The notes under the pieces were generated by a model. It had not been told where the DNA came from, ran no database searches, and saw only the letters and a program-made list of their open reading frames with translations. DNA of 64,000 nucleotides from Hoeflea sp. GTDB lineage: Bacteria; Pseudomonadota; Alphaproteobacteria; Rhizobiales; Rhizobiaceae. The stretch covers positions 496,001 to 560,000 of the forward strand of contig JAHRFE010000028.1 in NCBI GenBank assembly GCA_019084245.1. Reading direction: 5' to 3'. Shown here in pieces: positions 45,927-54,751 of the stretch. Position numbers and translations under genes: made by a program. Positions within the stretch are counted from its first letter, which is position 1. Every line of letters starts with the position of its first letter.

Positions 45927-46736
45927 TCAGTTGGTGGCGCCAACTTTGGTTATGGTGCCAGAGCGGATCAGCTGGATGGCCGCAGAGCCGTCTTCGCCGC
46001 TCAGTAGATATTTTGCGCCGTCGATGTCAGATTCGTGGACATCGGCCACACTGCGCAGGGCAAGGGTCAACCGATCGGCCATCTGCTGTGCGACGGTAAT
46101 GATCTTTGTCTGTTCGGGGTTCAGTTCGAGGGTCGCCGTGGTTCCAACCGCGGTGCGATTGCCTTCGGCGTCCTGCTCGATCCGCTGATCGATCGCCAGG
46201 ATGCGGATGTTGGACAGAATCACCTCGGTGAGAAAGCCTTCTTCCCCTGTCTTCCGGCGCACCATGATCACATCCACCCGGTCGTTGGGGAGAATGAAGC
46301 CGCCGGCGCTGGTTGCGACGGAAATCTCGGTGGCGACGGCGCGCTTGCCGCTCGGGAGCAGCGACGACATGATCCGGGAGGACGAATCGACGATTTTCTC
46401 GGGCCGCAGCGGCTCACCGGCAAAGATCGGCAGACGAACGACGGCGCCGGTCAGCTCAGTGATCGCATCGGGACGGGCATCGCGACGGATCAGCCCTTCG
46501 ATCACGCCGTCTTCCGGCCAGCCCTTCCACTCGATCGTCTCCTCGTTCAGACGCGAGCCCACCGGCAGGCTGGCGGTTGTGACCAGCACATCGATGGTCG
46601 GCATCTTCTGGATGATCGGCGTGGAGGAGATTTCATTGACCTGCACAGTGGGTGAGGTCAGGTTCATGGCCAGATACCCGGCTAGTCCTGCTGCCAGAAC
46701 AGCCACTGCCATGATGACGACGCGGGCGGGTTTCAT
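45927..46736 (-). CDS. cpaB: Flp pilus assembly protein CpaB/RcpC
   Basis: A 269-aa protein. MKPARVVIMAVAVLAAGLAGYLAMNL is a signal anchor; a SAF domain follows (VLVTTASLPVGSRLNEETIE, WKGWPEDGV) and the RcpC-type region VATEISVATSAGGFILPNDR with VDVIMVRR. It probably links the secretin to peptidoglycan or the inner platform. It is the first gene of the cpaBCDEF-tadBC run, and 297 bases separate it from cpaA. Confidence 0.95.
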   Translation of the reverse strand: MKPARVVIMAVAVLAAGLAGYLAMNLTSPTVQVNEISSTPIIQKMPTIDVLVTTASLPVGSRLNEETIEWKGWPEDGVIEGLIRRDARPDAITELTGAVVRLPIFAGEPLRPEKIVDSSSRIMSSLLPSGKRAVATEISVATSAGGFILPNDRVDVIMVRRKTGEEGFLTEVILSNIRILAIDQRIEQDAEGNRTAVGTTATLELNPEQTKIITVAQQMADRLTLALRSVADVHESDIDGAKYLLSGEDGSAAIQLIRSGTITKVGATN

Positions 46737-47033
46737 GCTGATTCCTCAAACGAGTATTGGATACGCTCGCCAGAGAATGCATGTGCAATCGTGTAATTAT
46801 GGTTAATGACCCGCAACCAAACAGGGTTAACGGGAGATTACCGCGAACGCGGTCCTGGGCTGCTCGGCTCCGAAGCAAACCTTTCGCTTCGAGGGCATGG
46901 AAATTCAGGGGCGGAACCCGGATCACGAAAACCAAATCGCCGACCGTTTCCGGTCAGCGGTCTTGAAGGGCCTGAAGTCCTGCGGGATGGCGATGCACAA
47001 TGAAGCGGCCGGATGCAGCCGTTCCCAAATCCG
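46737..47033. promoter_or_regulatory. cpaB promoter region with two TTAACC half-sites
   Basis: Spacer between cpaA and cpaB, both on the minus strand. On that strand TTAACC occurs twice (46801-46806 and 46825-46830, 24 bases apart), the proximal copy followed by an AT-rich TAATTA. These are candidate CtrA half-sites and -10 elements. No other gene was seen. Confidence 0.4.
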
Positions 47034-47549
47034 TCAGGACAGGTGACTGAGCGCCCGCGTGAACATTTCTGTGTTCGGATAGGTGGAGAACGCTGCCGCC
47101 CCGATCGCCACACCATAGGGGATCCCGGCGCGAGCCTTGAAAAAATGCATCGGAATCGGGATCGGCGAGGCCAGAAGCACGTTCTGATTGGCGCGGATCA
47201 TCAGGACGACGAGAGCCAGCACACCGCCAAAGATCCCGGTGAAGCCGAGGAAAGCCGCAAGATCGGTGTTGAAGCCATACCAGAGTGCTGCGGCGCTGAG
47301 GATCTTGGCGTCTCCGCCGCCCATCACATTGAGGGCAAACAGCGCAAAACAGGCGGCAAAAACACTCAAGGCCGCAACCACCGACCAGCCGAATGTCGCC
47401 AGATCCATGCCGCTGAACGGGGCAATCATGAAAAAAGAAGCCGCCAGGATCACCGAAACGCGGTTCGGGATCTTCATGGAAATAATGTCGCAGAACGCCG
47501 CCATGGCCATGCAAAGCGGAAGAATGACAAAAATCGCTGCCTCGACCAT
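47034..47549 (-). CDS. cpaA: Prepilin peptidase CpaA/TadV
   Basis: A 171-aa inner-membrane aspartic peptidase (A24) that processes Flp prepilins and pseudopilins. The two catalytic Asp are in CDIISMKIPNRV (about residue 20) and MGGGDAKILSA (about 78). It has five or six hydrophobic segments and no methylase domain, as usual for TadV. It lies directly downstream of the first pilin gene and its terminator, so expression needs read-through or its own promoter. Confidence 0.95.
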   Translation of the reverse strand: MVEAAIFVILPLCMAMAAFCDIISMKIPNRVSVILAASFFMIAPFSGMDLATFGWSVVAALSVFAACFALFALNVMGGGDAKILSAAALWYGFNTDLAAFLGFTGIFGGVLALVVLMIRANQNVLLASPIPIPMHFFKARAGIPYGVAIGAAAFSTYPNTEMFTRALSHLS

Positions 47550-47613
47550 TGGCGTTTGCTCCTCAGTTTGGGAAAACCTACCCGCGAGACCTTAAAAAAG
47601 CAGCAACAGACGG

Positions 47614-47641
47614 AAAAAAGCCGCTCATGAAGCGGCTTTTT
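47614..47641 (-). terminator. Rho-independent terminator after pilin 1
   Basis: AAAAAGCCGCT (47615-47625) pairs perfectly with AGCGGCTTTTT (47631-47641) around CATGA; on the minus strand the stem ends in a T-run. It lies about 29 bases past the pilin stop and may attenuate read-through into cpaA. Confidence 0.9.
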
Positions 47642-47669
47642 GATGTTGGTGCAACTCGGAGATCAAGGC

Positions 47670-47855
47670 TTACGGATGCAGTGCGTCCGCGGCGTTCATC
47701 TTGTCCGAGAGGCTCTGGAACTGGTCGCCCAGGGTGTTGCCCAGCGTCGAGGCGCCGGTGATGAGCGCGACCGAGATGAGAGCGGCGATAAGGCCATACT
47801 CGATGGCGGTGGCGCCGGATTCGTCCTGGACGAAACGTTCAAAAAGATTCTTCAT
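47670..47855 (-). CDS. pilA: Flp family type IVb pilin (copy 1)
   Basis: A 61-aa prepilin: MKNLFERFVQDESGATAIEY, then GLIAALISVALITGASTLG. The cleavage site for CpaA is G/A in ESG-ATAIEYGL, giving a mature pilin of 47 residues with the conserved Glu5 and Tyr6. It differs from copy 2 at only four positions (L4, F5, Q10 and A55 against M, I, K and S). The start is ATG at 47855 with AGGAAC upstream; a longer frame starting at 47924 lacks a pilin leader. Confidence 0.94.
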   Translation of the reverse strand: MKNLFERFVQDESGATAIEYGLIAALISVALITGASTLGNTLGDQFQSLSDKMNAADALHP

Positions 47856-47951
47856 GGATCTGTTCCTCACATTCGATTGTGTTTTCAGCACTCCGCCAGC
47901 GCTTCGGCAGGTCGGATGCAGCAATAATAGGAGAGGGCCTTTTCAAACCTC

Positions 47952-47968
47952 TTAATGAAATAGGTTAG
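47952..47968. promoter_or_regulatory. Conserved upstream motif of pilin 1
   Basis: On the minus strand GCTAACC, 7 bases, TTAAG: TTAA at 47952-47955 and TTAG at 47965-47968 (plus strand), 97 bases before the pilin ATG. The same motif is at exactly the same distance before pilin 2. It resembles a CtrA site, but the half-site gap is 9 rather than 7. Confidence 0.5.
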
Positions 47969-48060
47969 CGAAAACTTGCCCCGTGGATGTTCGGCTTATG
48001 GTGAATGTGCCGTAAACATTGCGGGCAGCCGTTGTGGCGGCACAGCGCCTCCCGCAATAG

Positions 48061-48084
48061 AAAAAGCCGCCCCGAAAGGCGGCC
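48061..48084 (-). terminator. Rho-independent terminator after pilin 2
   Basis: GCCGCC (48066-48071) pairs with GGCGGC (48078-48083); on the minus strand the hairpin is followed by TTTTTC (48065-48060). It lies about 31 bases after the pilin 2 stop. Confidence 0.85.
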
Positions 48085-48114
48085 TTCGCGAATTCCGTTG
48101 GCTCTTGGCCGAGC

Positions 48115-48300
48115 TTACGGATGTAGAGCGTCAGCAGAGTTCATCTTGTCCGACAGGCTCTGGAACTGGTCGCCCAGGGTGTTGCCCAGCGTCGAAGCGC
48201 CGGTGATGAGCGCGACGGAAATCAGAGCAGCAATAAGGCCGTACTCGATTGCGGTGGCGCCGGATTCGTCTTTGACGAAACGTTCAATCATGTTCTTCAT
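48115..48300 (-). CDS. pilA: Flp family type IVb pilin (copy 2)
   Basis: A 61-aa prepilin beginning MKNMIERFVKDESGATAIEY and ending KMNSADALHP, with the same CpaA cleavage site (ESG/ATAIEYGL) as copy 1. AAGGAG stands 6 bases before the ATG at 48300. It is upstream of copy 1 on the same strand, each copy with its own terminator and a matching upstream motif, so the unit duplicated as a whole. The two products could copolymerise. Confidence 0.94.
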   Translation of the reverse strand: MKNMIERFVKDESGATAIEYGLIAALISVALITGASTLGNTLGDQFQSLSDKMNSADALHP

Positions 48301-48672
48301 GGGATACTCCTTGATCCACACAGTGGTTTCAGCACTCCGTCAACCGTTACCGTTGATCAGATCAATTCAACCTATAGGGAGGTCTTTTCAATCTGCTTAA
48401 GGAAGGTGGTTAGCAAATTCTTGCGATGCTGGGGGGTGCCCACCTGGTTAATTTTTCATCTTCCACGGGACTGGTGATCCGTGCCGGTGATTCCTTATAG
48501 TAGGGTGGATGCGCCGGCCTGCTCCTGGCGCCTGCGCGGCCTGCGAAAGTCCACGGCCGCAAGCCGATTGTGGAAGAGCCTGTCGGATTTTTCGCCGGAC
48601 CCGTCCGTCTTAAGGCTTCATTCACCAATCCGCGCGATTTTAGGAGCCGATCCGCAATCCCGAGGAAACGGC
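48301..48672. promoter_or_regulatory. Divergent promoter region: pilin 2 and the secretin-N-like gene
   Basis: 372 bases without a gene. The pilin 2 motif is TTAA at 48397-48400 with TTAG at 48410-48413, 97 bases before its ATG. A GGTTAA half-site (TTAACC on the minus strand) is at 48446-48451. The plus-strand gene has GAGGAAA about 5 bases before its ATG. Confidence 0.5.
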
Positions 48673-49083
48673 ATGACCCACCCCATCCCTGTTCGACGCC
48701 GGTTTATGCTTGTCGCATGCGGTCTGGCCCTGGCTGCGCTGTCGCCAATCCCGGCTCAGGCCACGGACGACGTGATCCGGGTGTTCATGGATCATGCCCG
48801 CATCCTCAAGCTCGACCGCATGGTTTCCAAGGTCATTATCGGCAACGCCGACGTTGCCGACGTGACCGTCTCGGATCCGCAGACTATCGTGCTGACCGGA
48901 AAATCCTACGGCACGACAAATCTTGTCATTCTCGATCAGGACGGCGAAGCCATTGTCGACGAGCGCATTCTGGTGTCTGTCGACGAGGCCAACACGCTTC
49001 GTGTTTTCAAGCAGACCTCCCGATCCGTCTACTCCTGCTCTCCGTCCTGCGAAGAGCACGTGCCAACGGCCCCGGCCGCGCCG
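48673..49083 (+). CDS. Stand-alone pilus-assembly N-terminal domain protein (secretin N-like)
   Basis: A 136-aa secreted protein. Signal peptide about 1-28 (RRRFMLVACGLALAALSPIPAQA). The body DVIRVFMDHARILKLDRMVS, KVIIGNADVADVTVSDPQTI and VLTGKSYGTTNLVILDQDGE is the T2SS-associated N domain found at the front of CpaC secretins, here without BON or secretin domains. The tail has two Cys (YSCSPSCEEH). It may be an accessory of the CpaC channel, perhaps competing for or capping its N domain; that is inference. Start and ribosome site (GAGGAAA) are clear. Confidence 0.8.
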
Positions 49084-49220
49084 TGAGCACGGCTGAGGCA
49101 GGTTGTTCTGGTTGATGGTTGATTAACCACACATCGCGTCTTGTCCCGACCCGCGTTACGAAAATTCAACTAGTTTGGTCTAGCTTTGCTCCCTGACACT
49201 GCATGTCCGGGAGTCCGACG

Positions 49221-49853
49221 ATGAACCTCGACGATCAAACACATCAGCGGCAGTCGCCCCCGCGGCGCATGCGGCGGCTGCTTGCCCGCTTGAGACGATC
49301 CCGGGACGGCACCGCCGCGATCGAGTTCGGCCTTCTGGCGTTCCCTTTTTTCCTTCTGATCTTCGCCACCATCGAAGCCTTCATTGCCTTTGCAGGCGAA
49401 CAATTGCTGGAAAACGCCGTCGACACCATGAGCCGGCAGATCCGCACCGGTCAAATCACCGCATTTGATAACAGCCGGCTGTCTCACAAGTCGGAGGACC
49501 AATTTCGCGCCCTGTTTTGCGCGGAAATCAGCCTGATGATCAAGTGCGCGGCCGAGGAAGATCCGAACGACCAGAAGCTCTATCTCGACGTCCGCGAGTT
49601 CGAGGAGTTCGCTGACATTCCCAACTATATCCCGAAGGTCAGCGGGGACAAGTTCTCGGACCTTGACACGACCGGCTTTGCCTACAACCCCGGCGGACCC
49701 GAATCCATCAACATCGTCAGGGCCTACTATCGCTGGGAAGTGATGACCGACCTTGTCAGGCCCTTCATCACCAATATCCGCAAAGATGGGGAAATGCCGC
49801 GCGATTACCTGATGGTGGCAACAGCGGCGTTTCGCAACGAAAACTACCCGTGA
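49221..49853 (+). CDS. TadE-like pseudopilin (TadE/TadF family), first
   Basis: A 210-aa protein. The pseudopilin segment DGTAAIEFGLLAFPFFLLIF begins at about residue 32, after an Arg-rich cytoplasmic leader, with the G-TAAIEFG site expected for CpaA cleavage. The remaining 150 residues are periplasmic (CAEISLMIKCAAEEDPNDQK and others) with two Cys. TadE/TadF proteins are minor components needed for Flp pili. The start ATG at 49221 has GGGAG 8 bases upstream; an ATG six codons earlier lacks one. A TTAACC half-site is at 49123-49128. It overlaps or nearly touches the next gene. Confidence 0.88.
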   Translation: MNLDDQTHQRQSPPRRMRRLLARLRRSRDGTAAIEFGLLAFPFFLLIFATIEAFIAFAGEQLLENAVDTMSRQIRTGQITAFDNSRLSHKSEDQFRALFCAEISLMIKCAAEEDPNDQKLYLDVREFEEFADIPNYIPKVSGDKFSDLDTTGFAYNPGGPESINIVRAYYRWEVMTDLVRPFITNIRKDGEMPRDYLMVATAAFRNENYP

Positions 49854-49903
49854 GCCGCGATCCGGACTTGGAAGCAGGCAGAAAACCACAAGGGAACACG
49901 GTC

Positions 49904-50476
49904 ATGACGGGATTTCTGATTGGACTGAAGCGCACGGCCCGGAAGCTTCGCGGCGATCGCGCAGGCGTTGGCGCCGTGGAGTTCGCTCTCATCGCCCCGG
50001 TGTTGATCATCCTGTACATGGGTTCCCTGGAAATTTCCGTCGCCATGTCGGTGAACAAGAAGCTGGCGCGCGCCTCCAGCACCGTGGCCGACCTTGTGAC
50101 CCAGCTCGACAAGGTCGACAAGGCCACTCTCCAGTCGATGCTCAATGTGGCGCAAAGCGTGATGACGCCATTCCGCTCGGACGGCATAAAGGTGAAGATC
50201 ACGGGGATCTCGATCAATGGCGCAGGCGTGGGCAAGGCCACATGGTCATGGCAGGAAGACAATACCGCGGCCTACACCGCCGGCTCCACTCAATCCCTGC
50301 CCAAAGAGCTGGCCATCCCCAATACGTTTCTGGTGCGCACCGAGGTTGAATTCGATCACAAGCTGCTGATGGTCATGCCCGGGGTCGAGAACCTCGACAT
50401 AAGAACGCTTCACATGAAGAAGACCTATCACCTTCGTCAGCGCGTCGGTGAAAACGTGGCCTGCGGAGACTGTTAA
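49904..50476 (+). CDS. TadE-like pseudopilin (TadE/TadF family), second
   Basis: A 190-aa protein with pseudopilin segment GVGAVEFALIAPVLIILYMG at about residue 20, the TadE-type VEFALIAP core. The periplasmic part includes NKKLARASSTVADLVTQLDK and ends with ENVACGDC. ATG at 49904 has AAGGGA about 8 bases before it; a GTG at 49850 overlaps the stop of the previous gene (GTGA) and would add 18 residues, so the start is uncertain. The two TadE-like genes form one plus-strand unit of the pilus locus. No TadG-like vWA protein is in the window. Confidence 0.87.
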   Translation: MTGFLIGLKRTARKLRGDRAGVGAVEFALIAPVLIILYMGSLEISVAMSVNKKLARASSTVADLVTQLDKVDKATLQSMLNVAQSVMTPFRSDGIKVKITGISINGAGVGKATWSWQEDNTAAYTAGSTQSLPKELAIPNTFLVRTEVEFDHKLLMVMPGVENLDIRTLHMKKTYHLRQRVGENVACGDC

Positions 50477-50510
50477 TCATCCTCATCCTGCGGCAGGCAG
50501 ACAAGATGCT

Positions 50511-51455
50511 CTAGCGTGTCGGCAGCGCGGCAGCGTCACCTGACGGCAGGACTTCGACGAGACCACGAATATTGCGGTAGTCTTCCGGATCCGGGGTGAC
50601 GTATCCGCCGCCATAGACAGGTTCAAGAATATCCAGCAAGCCCGGCGCGGACGATGGCATCTGGTCAAGAAACGCCCCCAGCGCTTCGACCAGATCGTCC
50701 GGCAGCGTCCGCAGCACCGCATGCGGGCCATAGGGGATGCGCTGCGATGACCACAGCATCCGAAGCGGAGCGGATCCCTCGATTGCGGACTGGTTCCAGC
50801 CGCCAAACAATTCCGTCAGACCCGAGCCGGTGTCTCCCGGCCTGTCCGGTATCCAGCCGAAGAACCCGTCGACTTCGCCAGCCTGGTAAAGCGCGATCAC
50901 CGATGCCACGCTGCCCGCGCGAACCAGTTGCGGTGAGTCCAGGCCGCCGGTCTTCATCGCCTGGTTCGGAATCTGCCAGCCGGAAACCGAGTCTTCCCGG
51001 GAATAGGCGACCTTGAGGTCGGAGACCTGCTTGTTGACGCTGTCGCGAACAACAAGCACCGACCTGAAGCCGGTCGATCCATCGCCGGCGACCGGGCTTC
51101 GAAATGCCCGGACACAGCCGCAGACCGCGTCGGTCGCGGCAAATGATCTGGCCGAGTGAATGGCGTAACCGACGCGACCGCTGGCGTGCGCGTCAATCAA
51201 CGCCGCATAGCTGCCCATCCTGATGATCTCCACCGGTATGCGCAATGCGGAAGCAAACGCCAGGCGGACTGCGTCGAGCTTGGCAGGAGGCGTCGCGGCA
51301 AGATGCGCCTCGACCACACCGATGCGCAACACCGGAACGGTTTCCCGGTAATCCGCCCGCGCGCCGGAGGCCATGATCACACCCATGCCGATGCTTGCCC
51401 AGCAGAGCATCCGGAGCAAGCCAGGAGATGTGGCGGAAAGCGTCGTCGCAATCAT
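50511..51455 (-). CDS. PhnD-like periplasmic substrate-binding protein (orphan)
   Basis: A 314-aa secreted protein with a signal peptide (about 1-34, ending SGARA). The body fits the phosphate/phosphonate-binding PhnD family: LRIGVVEAHLAATPPAKLDA, GSYAALIDAHASGRVGYAIH, SVLVVRDSVNKQVSDLKVAY and GEVDGFFGWIPD. There is no ABC permease or ATPase next to it, so it may be a sensor or accessory protein rather than part of an uptake system. It converges with the second TadE-like gene (34 bases) and is divergent from deoB. Confidence 0.8.
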   Translation of the reverse strand: MIATTLSATSPGLLRMLCWASIGMGVIMASGARADYRETVPVLRIGVVEAHLAATPPAKLDAVRLAFASALRIPVEIIRMGSYAALIDAHASGRVGYAIHSARSFAATDAVCGCVRAFRSPVAGDGSTGFRSVLVVRDSVNKQVSDLKVAYSREDSVSGWQIPNQAMKTGGLDSPQLVRAGSVASVIALYQAGEVDGFFGWIPDRPGDTGSGLTELFGGWNQSAIEGSAPLRMLWSSQRIPYGPHAVLRTLPDDLVEALGAFLDQMPSSAPGLLDILEPVYGGGYVTPDPEDYRNIRGLVEVLPSGDAAALPTR

Positions 51456-51585
51456 GGCTGATTGATATCACGGATACCCCGGGATGTCTGGATATGGTGA
51501 AAACAAGGTTACCGGGCCGGCGCCATCGCGACCCTTCCGGTACCGGCCGAATCCGGCTAGTTTGCGGATCATCTGGAGACATTGC

Positions 51586-52806
51586 ATGGCGCGCGCATTT
51601 CTGTTTGTTCTTGATTCCTTTGGCATTGGCGGGGCGCCGGATGCGCAGGCCTATGGCGATCTGGGGGCCGATACGCTGGGTCATATCGCCGAACAGTGCG
51701 CCGGCGGTCTCGCCGACCGCCCGGGCCTGCGCAAGGGACCGCTGTCATTGCCGCACATGCAGTCGCTCGGACTGGCCGAGGCGGCGCTGGCGGCATCAGG
51801 CAACCTGCCGGCGGGATGGGCGCGCGTGGCCCGGCCGCGCGGCATCCACGGCGCCGCCAGCGAGGTCTCGCGCGGCAAGGACACGCCATCGGGGCACTGG
51901 GAAATCACCGGGCAGCCGGTGATGTTCGACTGGGGGTATTTTCCCGATGAAGGGCCGGCCTTCAGCAAGGATCTGGTCGCCGCCATCATGTCCGAAGGCA
52001 ATGTGCCGGGCATCCTGGGAAATTGCCACGCGTCAGGCACCGAAATCATCACAAGTCTCGGCGCCGAACATGTGAGGACCGGCAAGCCGATCTGCTACAC
52101 ATCCTCGGATTCGGTGTTCCAGATCGCCGCCCACGAGGAAAGCTTCGGGCTTGAGCGCCTGCTCGATCTCTGCCGGATCGTGCGCAAGCTGGTTGATCCC
52201 TTGAACATAGGGCGCGTGATTGCGCGTCCCTTTGTCGGCTCCGTCGAAAAAGGCTTCGACCGCACCGGCAACCGCCGGGATTTTTCCGTGCCGCCGCCGG
52301 GACCGACATTGCTTGACCAGGTCAAGGCGAGCGGCCACAGGGTCTTCGGCGTCGGCAAGATCAGCGACATCTTCGCACACCAGGGCGTCACCGACATGCG
52401 CAAGGCGAGCGGCAATGCGGCGCTTTTCGAGGCCACGCTGAGAGCCGCTCAGGACGCCAGGGACGGCGATCTCGTGTTCACCAATTTTGTCGATTTCGAC
52501 ATGCTGTATGGCCACCGCAGGGATGTCGCCGGATATGCGGCGGCGCTCGAAGCGTTCGACGCCATGCTGCCGCGTTTCGCCAAGCTGCTTAAACCGGGCG
52601 ACCTGGTGCTGATGACGGCCGACCATGGATGCGACCCGACCTGGCGCGGCACCGACCACACCCGCGAACGCGTGCCGGTGCTGGGCTTTGGGCCTGGAGT
52701 GGCGGCGCGCGACATTGGCATCCGCACGACCTACGCGGATATCGGCGCGACGCTGGGCCAGCATCTGGGCCTGCCCGAGGGCGCCAGCGGAAAGAGCTTT
52801 CTGTGA
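51586..52806 (+). CDS. deoB: Phosphopentomutase
   Basis: Interconverts (deoxy)ribose-1-phosphate and (deoxy)ribose-5-phosphate. The 406-aa alkaline-phosphatase-fold enzyme has the metal-binding [11 protein letters not shown] at the N-terminus, the phosphothreonine region [40 protein letters not shown] and the metal motif [18 protein letters not shown]. The start ATG at 51586 has GGAGA about 7 bases upstream; the longer frame upstream is filler. It begins the plus-strand deoB-add pair and feeds deoxyribose-5-P to DeoC. Confidence 0.97.
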   Translation: MARAFLFVLDSFGIGGAPDAQAYGDLGADTLGHIAEQCAGGLADRPGLRKGPLSLPHMQSLGLAEAALAASGNLPAGWARVARPRGIHGAASEVSRGKDTPSGHWEITGQPVMFDWGYFPDEGPAFSKDLVAAIMSEGNVPGILGNCHASGTEIITSLGAEHVRTGKPICYTSSDSVFQIAAHEESFGLERLLDLCRIVRKLVDPLNIGRVIARPFVGSVEKGFDRTGNRRDFSVPPPGPTLLDQVKASGHRVFGVGKISDIFAHQGVTDMRKASGNAALFEATLRAAQDARDGDLVFTNFVDFDMLYGHRRDVAGYAAALEAFDAMLPRFAKLLKPGDLVLMTADHGCDPTWRGTDHTRERVPVLGFGPGVAARDIGIRTTYADIGATLGQHLGLPEGASGKSFL

Positions 52807-53774
52807 CCAGCGCCGTGAAGAAGGCGGAGCTGCACTGCCATATCGAAGGCGCCGCCTCGCCCGCGCTGGTCAAGGCGCAAGCGCGCAAATACAATGCCGA
52901 TGTGTCCGGCTTCATTGCCGGTGACCGCTATGTCTGGTCCGATTTCACCGAGTTTCTTGTCGCCTATGATGGTGCTGCCTCGCTGTTTCGCGAGCCGGAG
53001 GACTACGCGCTTCTGGCGCAGACCTATCTCGAGGGAACCGCCGCGGAAAACGCCATCTATGCGGAGATCTTTGTCTCTCCCGATCACGCCGTTGCCGCGG
53101 GATTGTCGGCGTCGGCCTATCTTGACGGGCTGGCGCAAGGCATTGCCGCCGCAAAGGCCTCGACCGGGATCGAATGCCGGATGATCATCGTCGGGGTCAG
53201 GCATTTCGGAGCCGAAAAGGTCGAGGCCGCAGCACTTCTTGCAGCCTCGCGGCCGCATCCGCTGGTCACCGGGTTCGGCATGGCCGGCGAGGAACGCGTC
53301 GGCAAGGTCGCGGATTTTGCCCGCGCCTTCGACATTGCCCGCGACGCAGGCCTTGGCATCACCATCCATGCCGGTGAACTGGCCGGGCCCGAAAGCGTGC
53401 GCGACGCGCTCGATCATGTGCGTCCCGCCCGGATCGGCCACGGGGTTCGCGCCAGCGAGGACGCGGGGCTGGTCCAGCGGATCGCCGACGAGGGCGTTGT
53501 GCTTGAAGTCTGTCCCGGCTCCAATTTGGCGCTGAAGCTCTATCCCGACATGTCCCGCCACCCGTTCGACCGCCTGCGGCGCTCCGGCGTGCGCGTGACG
53601 CTGAGTTCCGACGATCCGCCGCATTTCGGCTCCTCGATCGGCCGGGAGTACCAGATGGCGGCGGATGCCTGGGGTTACGATGCGGCAGACTTGACCGCCA
53701 TCACCCGGACTTCGATCGAAGCGGCCTTTGTCGATGAACCAACCCGGACACTTCTCTTGGGACAGCTTGGCTGA
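52803..53774 (+). CDS. add: Adenosine deaminase
   Basis: Deaminates adenosine (and deoxyadenosine) to inosine. The 323-aa enzyme has the zinc motif ELHCHIEGA, the metal/catalytic [29 protein letters not shown] and the Asp pair [10 protein letters not shown]. The start is GTG at 52803, overlapping the deoB stop as GTGA; the upstream reading would lie inside deoB. Adenine deaminases of the same superfamily are an alternative, but position beside deoB and the purine-nucleoside phosphorylase gene favours adenosine. Confidence 0.93.
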   Translation: MTSAVKKAELHCHIEGAASPALVKAQARKYNADVSGFIAGDRYVWSDFTEFLVAYDGAASLFREPEDYALLAQTYLEGTAAENAIYAEIFVSPDHAVAAGLSASAYLDGLAQGIAAAKASTGIECRMIIVGVRHFGAEKVEAAALLAASRPHPLVTGFGMAGEERVGKVADFARAFDIARDAGLGITIHAGELAGPESVRDALDHVRPARIGHGVRASEDAGLVQRIADEGVVLEVCPGSNLALKLYPDMSRHPFDRLRRSGVRVTLSSDDPPHFGSSIGREYQMAADAWGYDAADLTAITRTSIEAAFVDEPTRTLLLGQLG

Positions 53775-53803
53775 ATCCACTCTGAGCAGTTGCCGGAACC
53801 CCA

Positions 53804-53826
53804 CATTCTGTGTCTAACTCAGAATG
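53804..53826. other. Hairpin between add and upp
   Basis: CATTCTG (53804-53810) and CAGAATG (53820-53826) with a 9-base loop. It lies about 30 bases after the add stop and 129 before the upp start. No T-run. Confidence 0.5.
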
Positions 53827-53954
53827 AGTTCACTGCGCTTCCGGACCCTTTCCGGGGTGGAGCCGGTGACGACATTTGTACAGGCGGGACTGTCTCCGCG
53901 CATTGATTGAGACGATCAACGCGGCGTCCGGTCACAGCTTCAAGGCAGGACAAC

Positions 53955-54584
53955 ATGGACGGCGTCACAGTTATCAATCATCCGCTGGTGCAGCACAAAC
54001 TCACCTTCATGCGCAAGAAAGAGACATCGACGGCGGGTTTCCGGCGGCTGCTCCGGGAGATTTCGACGCTGATGTGCTATGAGATCACCCGCGATCTTGA
54101 ACTGACAATGGAGCGGATCGAAACGCCGCTGACCGAACTCGATTCCCCCGTGCTTGAAGGCAAGAAGCTGGTCTTCGCCTCGATCCTGCGCGCCGGCAAC
54201 GGATTGCTCGAAGGCATGCTGGATCTGGTTCCCTCCGCCCGCGTCGCCCATATCGGGGTCTATCGTGACCACGAGACGCTGGAAGCGATCGAATATTACT
54301 TCAAGGCGCCCGAAGACATCAGCAACCGGCTGGTGATCGTGGTGGATCCGATGCTCGCCACCGGCAATTCCTCCATCGCATCGATCGAGAAGCTCAAGGA
54401 ACGCGGCGCGCGCAACATCCGCTTCCTGTGCCTGCTGGCGGCGCCCGAAGGCATCCGCAACTTCCAGAAGGCCCACCCCGACGTGCCGATCTACACCGCC
54501 TCGATCGACAGCCATCTCAACGAGAAGGGCTATATCGTTCCCGGCCTGGGCGACGCCGGCGACCGGATGTACGGCACCAAATAG
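53955..54584 (+). CDS. upp: Uracil phosphoribosyltransferase
   Basis: Makes UMP from uracil and PRPP. The 209-aa protein has [20 protein letters not shown], then the PRPP loop [20 protein letters not shown], the uracil-binding region [20 protein letters not shown], and [17 protein letters not shown] at the C-terminus. The start ATG at 53955 is favoured by family alignment from memory. It is in the salvage region but separated from add by 180 bases and a hairpin, so it may have its own promoter. Confidence 0.97.
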   Translation: MDGVTVINHPLVQHKLTFMRKKETSTAGFRRLLREISTLMCYEITRDLELTMERIETPLTELDSPVLEGKKLVFASILRAGNGLLEGMLDLVPSARVAHIGVYRDHETLEAIEYYFKAPEDISNRLVIVVDPMLATGNSSIASIEKLKERGARNIRFLCLLAAPEGIRNFQKAHPDVPIYTASIDSHLNEKGYIVPGLGDAGDRMYGTK

Positions 54585-54751
54585 GGACGCGGCAGCAAGA
54601 AATCCGGTGGCCTCTGGGAGGACCGCCTGTCTGCCCAGAGCATTTGCAACCTCTTAACCAAGCCAGCCGGTTTTGCCGCGCGCGTTCCGTTTTTTCACGC
54701 GCTGTTAGCCTCATGCCTGTTCTATAGGCCGGAAGTTTCGGAAGGACCGGC

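Noticed and set aside
47952-48413. Canonical CtrA boxes before the pilins
   Set aside because: The TTAA and TTAG half-sites are 9 bases apart in both copies rather than 7. They are kept only as a conserved CtrA-like motif.
53775-53954. A riboswitch or attenuator before upp
   Set aside because: Only one 7-bp hairpin is present, without a T-run, leader peptide or known aptamer pattern.
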